A stretch of DNA of 64,000 nt from Tethya wilhelma (taxonomy: Eukaryota; Porifera; Demospongiae; Tethyida; Tethyidae): the NCBI GenBank assembly GCA_964030475.1, contig CAXIPT010000006.1:6351495-6415494 (forward strand), given 5' to 3'. The notes under the pieces were generated by a model. It was not told the DNA's origin. It worked only from the letters and a program-made list of their open reading frames with translations, and did not search any database. Positions within the stretch are counted from its first letter, which is position 1; each line of letters begins with the position of its first letter. Position numbers and translations under genes: made by a program. This document shows positions 56,515 to 64,000 of the stretch, piece by piece.

Positions 56515-58056
56515 ACAATGGACAACTACAAACCAATTCAAGAATGCACACTACCTATATTCACCATGGCAAACATTACAAACTATTTTATCACAAGGAT
56601 AGCTGATGATGGACTACCAACTAACGATTTTAAAAATATGAATAGTCATGCATACCCTCTATTTAAAGCTGGACACATTCAGTCAATACTCGTATCACAT
56701 AATGCTGCCAATAGATACAAAGTAAAATGCTCCTGTCTACCAGAGATGAAACAAGGTTTGTATAAAGTTGATCTGATATTGGATGAGAAAGCTGATGTTA
56801 AATCTGCTTCATGCGGCTGTCCTGCAGGCCGTGGTCCATTTGGGTGTTGTAAACACATTGCTGCATTGTGCTTTGCATTGGAGGAATATTCTCGAATAAA
56901 ACAAATACCCTCTCCCTATTCGTGCACTTCAGTGTTGCAAAAGTGGAACCAACCACGGAAGAGGAAGCTTGAGTCACGCACAGCTGAAGATATTCTTTTT
57001 GTCAAGCATGAACATGGTAGAACAAAACGACAGCCCAAATCATTACTGTATGACCCTCGACCACCTTCTCTTCGATCAACATCTATTGATGAAGTATACA
57101 GACTTCGTGAAAGACTAGAGAGTAGAGAAAAAATTATTTCATTTGTTCATGTTCTTCCTGCATCTTTCAATTTTGTCCCCGTGTCTTCCAATCTGCCGCT
57201 GTCACCAGCTGAGTCAAGAGAAAAGATTTTTGAGGGTTTACACAAACACGCTCAGCCAATTCACATCTCCACTATATGTATGGCTGCTACAGAGTTTTTG
57301 AAGTGTTTAGTGTACACTGATGAGCAGCAGACAATGGTTGAGAGAGCTACAATAGAGCAAAGTAAGTCTAAGAGATGGTTTGAAGAGCGTCAGTTCAGAA
57401 TAACTGCATCCAAATTTGGCATTGTTGTTAAGCGTAAGAAACAGCACGGCAGTCTAGTGTATCAACTGCTCTACTCGCCTCCTAATCCTGCTGTAAAAGC
57501 ATTGCTATGGGGTCGTCAGCATGAGAAAGAGGCTCTTGAAGTATATAGTGCCACTCTTCCAAGTCATTTAGCACTTCAGCATGCTGGTTTCTTCACCGAC
57601 AAATGTGGTTACCTAGGAGCATCTCCAGATGGCATTGTAGTAGACAAAGAGAGTGGAAAGCCTGTAAAATTAGTTGAAGTTAAATGCCCATTCAGTGCTC
57701 GGGATCTAACCATAAATGAAGCATGCACTGTTGTTAATAATTTTTGTTGTTCATATAGTAGTGAAGCAGGTAGCCTTTCTTTAAAGTACGAACATGATTA
57801 TTATATTCAAATTCAAGGCCAAATGGCTATTACAGGAATTACCACATGTGATTTTGTTGTATGGACTCCTAAAGATATGTATGTCCAAACAATTTCTCAT
57901 GATTCTCAATTTTGGAAAACTACCTGCTTGCCCAAAATTAAACATTTTTATCTTTTTTACTATCTACCTGAAATCATTTATCCCAAAAAATACTCACCAT
58001 GTATTTTGGATTATTCTGTTTTCAAAACTTTTCATGACTCTGTTACTGAACTGTAG
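56515..58056 (+). CDS. SWIM zinc finger and YqaJ-type nuclease, transposon ORF
   Basis: An intact frame of 512 codons from ATG 56518, which lies 3 bp after a good acceptor (TTATTATTCAG), so an upstream exon (possibly about 56110-56206, donor GTAAGT) exists. The SWIM finger is at residues 99-113 (CGC, then CCKH). A basic linker follows (RKRK at about 147). The YqaJ/PD-(D/E)XK nuclease fold covers about 283-450: RQFRITASKFG, ALLWGRQHEKEALEVY, GASPDG (Asp371), VEVKCP (Glu387, Lys389), YYIQIQGQMA (Gln431). All nuclease motifs are present. In ISL2EU elements this is the second protein beside the transposase; its exact task in transposition is not established. It converges on the transposase gene with 335 bp between stops. 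Confidence 0.88.
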   Translation, partial: TMDNYKPIQECTLPIFTMANITNYFITRIADDGLPTNDFKNMNSHAYPLFKAGHIQSILVSHNAANRYKVKCSCLPEMKQGLYKVDLILDEKADVKSASCGCPAGRGPFGCCKHIAALCFALEEYSRIKQIPSPYSCTSVLQKWNQPRKRKLESRTAEDILFVKHEHGRTKRQPKSLLYDPRPPSLRSTSIDEVYRLRERLESREKIISFVHVLPASFNFVPVSSNLPLSPAESREKIFEGLHKHAQPIHISTICMAATEFLKCLVYTDEQQTMVERATIEQSKSKRWFEERQFRITASKFGIVVKRKKQHGSLVYQLLYSPPNPAVKALLWGRQHEKEALEVYSATLPSHLALQHAGFFTDKCGYLGASPDGIVVDKESGKPVKLVEVKCPFSARDLTINEACTVVNNFCCSYSSEAGSLSLKYEHDYYIQIQGQMAITGITTCDFVVWTPKDMYVQTISHDSQFWKTTCLPKIKHFYLFYYLPEIIYPKKYSPCILDYSVFKTFHDSVTEL

Positions 58057-58390
58057 AGAGACTTCATAGATGATTTCCTGTTTTGTTTATGAAATATTAA
58101 AATTATCTGCAAAGTAAACTGATGATGTAATATAATAAGGCTGACACATGTAGTGCTGGAAGATGCCTGCAGCTGTTGTTTCTGGCTCTGTGTACCGGTG
58201 AGAAAATAACTTGTTCAATCTTGTTTCCTTTATGAGTTTACAATTTGCCTAGCTATACTGTGTCTCATTATAATGCTTTTTTGTAGATGTCCAAATCATG
58301 GTTAGTTATTATATCCCATGGAGACAATAACATCAAATTATGGTATAACTGAATACTCTCTAACTTGAAGTTACAAGTTTAGTAAACAAA

Positions 58391-59800
58391 TCATTTGTTA
58401 CACAATGGACTTCGAAAGTTGGACAACATGGCACAAATAAAGAATATTTGATTAGTTACTCGATTCATGCAGTTAGGAATATCATTTAAAAGTTTATAAT
58501 TTTTTTATTCTACCAATTGCTCTCTCAATGTGGATTCGTAACGTCGCAATCCTCCTCGTAGTAGTCAACTCACTCTGTGAAAACTGATCGCCAACTTTCA
58601 TCGGAGGAATATTCAGTGTCACACCTTTCATATCTAACAAATCAGCAATGGTGAACCCACGATCGGCCATAACTGAATCACCAGATTCTAACAGTTCTAG
58701 CAAACCTGAGCGCTCGGTTATAGCTCTCGATCTGAGATATTGCCTCCAAAAACATCAGAGACAAAGGAGATAGCACCTGATGGAGTGATTGCAACGAGTA
58801 CTTTAAGTGTGTTGTGATTTTTATAGGAGGAAAAGGTTAATTGCTGTGTCCCTGGATCTGATGGTTTCTCAATATAGATCTCTGTGGCATCTATAACACA
58901 ACGTGTACTTGGGTACAATTTCTTGAATGCTTCTGGCATATAATGATCAACTTGTTGTCGCGAAGGCCAAATGGACACTTCTTTAAACTTGAAATAGAGA
59001 AAATTGATCCATGTATTAAGTATACGAGATACAGTAGACTGACAAATTCCGAAGCGAAATGCAAGATCTCCTTCAACCATTCCTGACCTGAGACGACAAA
59101 GAGTCAGAAAAAATTCATTTAGTGGAGTTAAAGACCTTGGTGCACCTCGTGTCTCAAACTCATCACTGGAATTCGATGTACTCCCAATATACTGAAGGTG
59201 ATGAACAGCTTCTCCTAAAAAATCAAAGCATATGAGGAACATATCGTAGCTCTCAAAACCTGTGTATAATTGGAAGGTTTCTTGGTGCAGGTTGTCCTTA
59301 AACATTTCAACTCGAAGTGGGCATATAATATAATCGTTTGTTTGTGCAGAAGCGTCGTGCATAGTTTCATGGGTGTACACTATGTTGTGATCAGTTGGAG
59401 TTAAATATGTTCTTTTGAGTTGTGGAATGGCTGATCGCCGGTAATAGCAATGATCATGATCAACAATCTCAAATGGGGATAGAGGTTGAGTAACACTAAT
59501 CTCAATCACTGCTGCTGTATTTGTGTGATCAGTATCGACATCCACAGTGTGATCTTGTGATATTGCTCGCTGTTTCTGCCATGGAAAAAACTCTGGAATA
59601 TTCTTCTTACTACCATTTGCGAAGTGTTGGCTACATATACGACTATGTACAGTAACATCATCCATTCTTCTGCATGCTAGTGATAGCCATGTTTGCAAAA
59701 GCTTGTCATCTCCAAAAGGCAAGGTGAAAAAGCTGATACCTTTGCAGNTCCAAAGAAAAAGTAGCGTTTTAGCTCGAGGTCGCATCACTTCCGGTAACCC
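58391..59800 (-). pseudogene. THAP-domain DDE transposase with frameshifts (ISL2EU/Harbinger-like)
   Basis: The N-terminus (MRPRAKTLLFLW) leads into a THAP-like zinc finger with a LQTWLSLA core and RICSQHF (Cys-x2-His); an N at 59747 blurs the first Cys pair. A helix-turn-helix-like GDLAFRFGICQSTVSRIL precedes the DDE_Tnp_4 catalytic domain: VIDATEIYIE (Asp), VSDVFGGNISDREL, MADRGFTIADLL (Asp), IERAIGRIK (Glu). An extra TA at about 58712-58716 shifts the frame after SDREL, and an A-run near 58503 shifts it again before a C-terminus that reads LNDIPNCMNRVTNQIFFIC to a stop at 58391. Either two mutations inactivated it or, less likely, these are sequencing errors. A (CA)n tract lies just upstream (59807-59851). 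Confidence 0.78.
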
Positions 59801-59804
59801 TCCG

Positions 59805-59806
<2 letters not shown>

Positions 59807-59851
<45 letters not shown>
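59807..59851. repeat. (CA)n microsatellite upstream of the transposase
   Basis: About 22 uninterrupted CA units. Its translation makes a false Cys-Val leader in front of the transposase. Confidence 0.95.
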
Positions 59852-59855
<4 letters not shown>

Positions 59856-59894
59856 CAAAACTTTGCTTATAATATGATGGCACGTGCTACGTAA

Positions 59895-61178
59895 ACCGTC
59901 CACATGTACAATTGTATGCAAGAAAATGGCGATATCGGCTAAATGCGGAAAAATCAGCTGTCATGGTACCATGGTACTAGGAGAAACTAAGGCCTCAAGG
60001 ATCTCTCGCCGTCACACCCGCAAATGGTGTTTAGGAGATTGCGTTGTCAAAGAAGTAGATGAGACTAAGCACCTTGGTATTCTTCGGACTGTCCACAATA
60101 CCTGTGACTGTTCATCGAACTGCTTCAAGATGTACCTCTGGGCGCAGTGCATTCTTTGCCCTGAATGCTGTTGGATCGAGGTTGCCTTCATCCTGCGACC
60201 TCCCACAGAATTTACACTGCTATTTATGGTGCGGAACTCTGGTGCCTTACTAAGACTGAACTACTAATGATGGAAAGGGTACACAGGAAAATCCTGAGAA
60301 CAATTCAGGGGCTACCAACAAGATGCCCATCTAGCTCCCTTCACACATTACTAGGTACTACTGATGTACAATCCATGATCAAACAGCGTAAACTAAATTT
60401 TATTGTCTCTATTGTAAACCTACCGGAAGTCTTAGACTGTATTGCCAAGAAGATACTAAGGGTTAGAGCAGAGTCCCAGGCTGCTAAAGGGTTGCTTCCC
60501 TCATATCATCAGCTGCTTGACGAGCTCAGCCTGCCAGACATTTCCCATCTTCTTGCCCTCCCTCCGAAGAGAAATATATGCGGGAAGAAGGTTACCCAGA
60601 AACAACTTCAAATCAAGTCCTACCTTAACTTTCTGGAGGACTGTTCGGAATACAAAATTACTGATTGTGAGCTCTCACCAGGAAGAGTCTCCCAGCTGTG
60701 GTACTCCATGCACTATTGGAGACTCCTCTCAAACGAAGAAAACAAACTTCAGACTGAGACTTTTGCTTGGCTGTGGGGGTCTGGAATATGATTGCTCCAG
60801 ATTCCGGGTGCGCACCCGAGATGCCAGGCCTGGTGATCCCAGTTGCAAGCTTTGCTCTGCCCCAGTAGAGGATGCTCACCATTTTATAAGCTGCTGCCCG
60901 GCACTTAACTCCAAGCGAGCTGCCCTTTTACAGGCAGCCCCTCCCTCCACGACCTCGCTTATCCCAGATTATATCACGTGCTCAACTGAATTTACTGACA
61001 CCATTCTTGGAATAAGGTGGATCCCTGACTCGGAAGTGCAGAAATTCTGTGTGGATTTCCTAGCTGATCTCAGGGCGTACCAAGTGAACCTACTACAGGA
61101 CTAATACAGTGTGGCCCAGTTAATAAATTCGGGCAACTCTCCTGCTGAATTGGAGGCAAAAAAGAAGAAGAAGAAGAA
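59895..61178 (+). pseudogene. 5'-truncated LINE: end of RT, C-terminal Cys finger, (GAA)n tail
   Basis: Across several frame breaks it reads RYRLNAEKSAVMV, GETKASR, EVDETKHLGI, ATSHRIYTAIYGAELWCLT and ERVHRKILRTIQGLPTRC, the thumb/connection region of a non-LTR RT. It then continues with HYWRLLSNEEN and a Cys/His block (SCKLCSAPVEDAHHFISCC) to a stop at 61104. The 3' end is a short AAG/GAA tract (61154-61178), as in many LINE clades. The C-terminal CCHC-like block is of the type seen in RTE-X, I and Jockey lineages; the clade is not resolved. Confidence 0.78.
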
Positions 61179-62238
61179 GCTACGCACGCGCCGAGGCTTA
61201 ACTAGCGCTTGAGTTGAAGAAACAAAGCTTAGCACTGCATGAGTAAAGCAGTCTGCAGCACTGTAATGTTTTTCTTTTCTTAATTTGCTACACAAAGAAA
61301 CAGCTGTTAACCAACCCAAAAATTAATGGTTACCAAGGTAAAATTTGTTGCATGCGCCATACTTACTGCAGATGCAAATATGCCAGTAGTAAATTATGTT
61401 CAAAAACATTTTTTCTTGTAAAAGTACATGATCTATATTATGAGCAGGGAAATATCTATATCACTTAATTATAATTCCCTGGCTGTAACCTAGGATACAA
61501 GGCTAAATAGGATATATAGATGATTATTTGTCACTGAAGAGTTAAGATTTTCTGAAATATTGCAATTATTGCATACCCTGTACAGAATGCCCCATAATTC
61601 CTTCAGTTTTATTTGGACACAAACTATTTTGTGTGTGGTTGTTGTACTATAATAGATAAATATGCCCCAAAGCCGGGAATCTCTGCATGTGACTGTCGGG
61701 ACAAAAGTGTACCCACAAGGTGAACAGCAGTGGTACCACCCATTCTCAATTCTGTAATTTCTCTCTCTGTTCATGTCATAATTGCGTGCGCAAATAAATT
61801 ATTTGTACACGCCGTATACAACTTCCGTGACACTGGCGATCTAACAGGCCTTGTATCATGGGAAGCCATACTTTCAAAGGCGCCGACAGGGAAATATCAG
61901 TTGTAGATACTGACCGCACTCAACCGCAGGGAAATATCTCGATATTCCACAGGAAATCTGGTGGAATATACACAGCAAGTTGAAAAAAACCAAGAACTAT
62001 CCAGTGAAAAGAGACTGTAGCACTTGAGATTCTTCAGAAGACTACTAGAAGACAACGCTGGTGTTGTTTTTCTTCGAAGATAGTCTCTGGTACCCGTTTC
62101 AAGTTCAAATTTTTAGCGTGCTAGCTGTCACAATTGTCTGTGTCTTGACCTTCGCCTAAAAAGTAAGCGCTTGAGCCTATACTATACTCAAAACTAGAAA
62201 GAAAGTAGTGAAAACTCGCAGCGCCATGAAACAAGTTG
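61179..62238. other. No gene seen; end of AAGCCTCGG repeat
   Basis: 61180-61200 holds GCACGCGCCGAGGCTTAACTA, a tail of the repeat described at 4790. Remaining ORFs are short and unsupported. Confidence 0.4.
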
Positions 62239-62373
62239 GTTAGAACATGCCTACTGCGTGCTCTACTTCGAAAAACACTCGGTAATATTGACCAAACCCT
62301 CGGGCTACGCCCTCGGGTTTATTCAATATTACCTCGTGTATTTCACGTAGAGCCCTGGTAGGCATGTTCTAAC
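62239..62373. mobile_element. Hairpin element, GTTAGAACATGCCTAC ends, 135 bp
   Basis: GTTAGAACATGCCTAC and GGTAGGCATGTTCTAAC ends. A second internal palindrome (GGTAATATTGA, AAACCCTCGGG, CCCTCGGGTTTA, CAATATTACC) forms its centre. A copy lies at 17390-17514. Confidence 0.68.
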
Positions 62374-62379
62374 ATATAC

Positions 62380-62860
62380 ATAGATAAGGCCGTTCATTTG
62401 CTCTAGTGCTTTCAGAGCTTGTTTTTTATACTGACTAGGGACTGGCGAAGATTTTTTGTGGAATATTAATACTGCTTTGTAAAATGAAAGAAACACTCGT
62501 ACAGTGAGTAGACCAGACCTCAGCGTGAGTCAAGAATTAACAAGGCTTCACTATATTTATCAAGCAAGTAAGCGATTTTTTAAAAACTCTTCGCTACACC
62601 CTCACAATTACAGTTGGATTTCTGTGTGTCTACCTTGATTCGCTCCACTAAGCCTACTGTTGCAAATATTTGACGTCAAAAAATTGCTAAATTTTGAGCT
62701 CTTCGCTTTAGTTAGCTAAACTTGTGCTAACAACCAAATTCAGCCTAGAATAGCATAAATTATAGCTGAACTAGTGTGTAAAATCTTGGCACTGTGCAAT
62801 GAGCAGTTTCTGCTATATAATGTGCTGTGTAGTCTTGCAATTAATTTGCCTGTATCCCAG
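62380..62860 (-). repeat. Reversed copy of the 28190 repeat
   Basis: See 28190; retains the same order of words with about one substitution per ten bases. Confidence 0.65.
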
Positions 62861-63031
62861 AACCTAATTTTTATCTGACGCACCCTTTTGGGACTCGGAA
62901 AATTTTTGCATGGTAATTTATAGGAAAAGGTCGTCACAATAAAATAGGTTTAAGAGCGGGAGAGTCATGTGACCACCAGTGGGACATACAGTGAGAGACC
63001 ACACCCACCAGCTCCAGTGTATGTATGAGGA

Positions 63032-63850
63032 CAGAGGAGGTAGCCTCGTCCCCAGGCTCCCCTTTGACCTTTCACTCACGGAAAGGAGAAGGGGAGCCTG
63101 GTATCCGAAATCACGTGCATGACGTCAATCGTTGCCAAAGAGCAAATACGGGGGCGCGGCGGTTTGATAAATGACGTCAAACTCTTGGTTCTGCGCAAAC
63201 AGCAATATTCGCGACCGCTGAGCGCTACAAGCAGCTTCAAAACTTACAAAGAAGGGTAGTCGCTAGTAGTTTATCATCTATTAGTAGTCTACAGTTATAG
63301 AACATAACTTACTGATGCTCTAGACTACCAAAATTGGATGAAAGACGGGCTGAGCCGCTCGCACGAAGGTTTCGAGATGCCAGGATGCCAGCAGGGCTAG
63401 TTCTGTCCGTGCAGTTACTGTTTGGCAAAGTTCACTCCTTAGACAGCCTAAAAATAATACTTTTACTATCGGCTTACTGTTTCTATCTGACAAAAACACA
63501 AAATCTACTGTGCATTTCATTTTGCCATACTAGCCTCACGTGGCAAGAAGCATAAAAACGTGGGCAGAGTCATTGACCGCACTTCATTATGCCCACGCGC
63601 AATTTTCACCGTTCTACCCTGTTCTATCCCCACGTGATCTCGGATACCAGGCTCCCCTTCTCCTTTCCGTGAGTGAAAGGTCAAAGGGGAGCCTGGGGAC
63701 GAGGCTACAGAGGAGGTACGACACGCGAGTGTCAATTCAATGCTTTTACTGACTCAGCACGGTAGTGCACGTGATCAAATCCAATACCGAACTATAGTGG
63801 TCACGTGATTGGAATGCGCTAATTGACACTCGCGTGTCGTACCTCCTCTG
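63032..63850. mobile_element. MITE CAGAGGAGGTACGAC (143 bp originally), split by an AGCCTCG element
   Basis: Ends CAGAGGAGGTACGACACGCG and complement; GTATGAGGA repeats at 63023-63031 and 63851-63859 (9-bp TSD). The left terminus is interrupted after 63041 and restarts at 63708. TCACGTGA words lie inside. The family is related to the end at 39820. Confidence 0.8.
63042..63706. mobile_element. AGCCTCG-family element, 665 bp, perfect 11-bp duplication
   Basis: Same length as the 15207 element and opposite in orientation. ACAGAGGAGGT is exactly repeated at 63031-63041 and 63707-63717. The subterminal hairpins are intact, suggesting a recent insertion. No transposase. Confidence 0.85.
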
Positions 63851-63863
63851 GTATGAGGACATT

Positions 63864-63924
63864 AGTCTCGTGCCCAGCCTCCCGTGCGAGTAGCACGTGG
63901 GCAGGAAAGGCTGGGCACGAGACT
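63864..63924. mobile_element. 61-bp hairpin element, AGTCTCGTGCCCAGCC
   Basis: AGTCTCGTGCCCAGCC and its exact complement around a short loop with CACGTG. Flanks ATGAGGACATT (63853-63863) and ATGAGGACATA (63925-63935) match at 10 of 11. A miniature relative of the AGCCTCG family. Confidence 0.78.
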
Positions 63925-64000
63925 ATGAGGACATAGTATAGTACCTACTGAGAGTTAATGTCATGTGATTCATGTGTTGTTTTTGCCAAGGGTAAAGTCT

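Larger units (their letters stand above)
56028..59890. mobile_element. ISL2EU-type DNA transposon (SWIM/YqaJ plus THAP/DDE)
   Basis: Two convergent genes, a SWIM/YqaJ nuclease (56515-58056, plus) and a THAP/DDE transposase (58391-59800, minus), form the gene set described for ISL2EU transposons, relatives of PIF/Harbinger. The left end is placed at TGTGCAATGGACCGTAT because the same start recurs at 2983. The right end is placed near ACCGTCCAC, just before a LINE begins. The candidate ends agree only over about eight bases (TGGAC.GT), so TIRs and target duplication remain undetermined. Confidence 0.7.

Noticed and set aside
59703..59894. Cys-Val leader on the transposase and a His-Thr ORF on the other strand
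   Set aside because: Produced by the CA microsatellite at 59807-59851; the transposase start is more likely the Met before RPRAKT.

Overview
The window looks like metazoan nuclear DNA from an early-branching animal, most likely a demosponge of the Amphimedon type. This is an inference from AT-rich sequence, very short introns (58-65 bp where they are not invaded), Ig/fibronectin-III receptor genes built from symmetric phase-1 exons, and an extreme density of small inverted-repeat transposons, THAP/YqaJ-type DNA transposons, LINEs and Penelope-like elements. Nothing bacterial is seen: no operons, no ribosome binding sites, and every plausible gene has spliceosomal introns. One 751-base assembly gap (36088-36838) and six isolated N positions point to a draft assembly.

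Host genes lie at the left. A divergent pair of Ig-type cell-surface or secreted receptor genes shares a promoter region of about 350 bp (890-1244). The minus-strand gene (1-889, running off the window) has a compact signal peptide exon, an Ig exon and an FN3 exon. The plus-strand gene may start with a mini-exon at 1245, followed by an Ig exon (18986-19352), an FN3 exon (22816-23208, tandemly duplicated at 24186-24578) and a transmembrane exon (31333-31463). If that model is right, its introns carry most of the transposons between 1.3 and 31 kb.

The rest of the window is a layered deposit of mobile elements. The AGCCTCG family has 10-11 bp target-site duplications (TSDs) and hairpin termini. 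The GGGTAATTCC foldback family has 4-bp TSDs. There are also TTAA-flanked MITEs, TACCGTA hairpins, a 1.5-kb element with 60-bp TIRs and a TATAA duplication (10553-12047), Penelope-like GIY-YIG fragments (12.6-14.2 kb and 47.8-48.3 kb) and four non-LTR retrotransposon remnants. Three nested situations are readable in detail. A PHD/Ulp1-protease-bearing element (34550-37258, TA duplication) sits in one arm of a foldback element (34320-38006, CTTT duplication). A foldback element (49621-50599) interrupts a LINE reverse transcriptase. A three-event nest lies at 63032-63935.

The right third (56.0-59.9 kb) holds a nearly intact DNA transposon of the ISL2EU (PIF/Harbinger-related) type: an uninterrupted SWIM/YqaJ nuclease ORF facing a THAP/DDE transposase ORF that carries two apparent frameshifts. 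A 5'-truncated LINE lies directly beside it. A length-perfect 775-bp inverted repeat (52639-53413 / 54780-55554) with an N at one edge of each arm is either a very recent palindrome or an assembly artefact.
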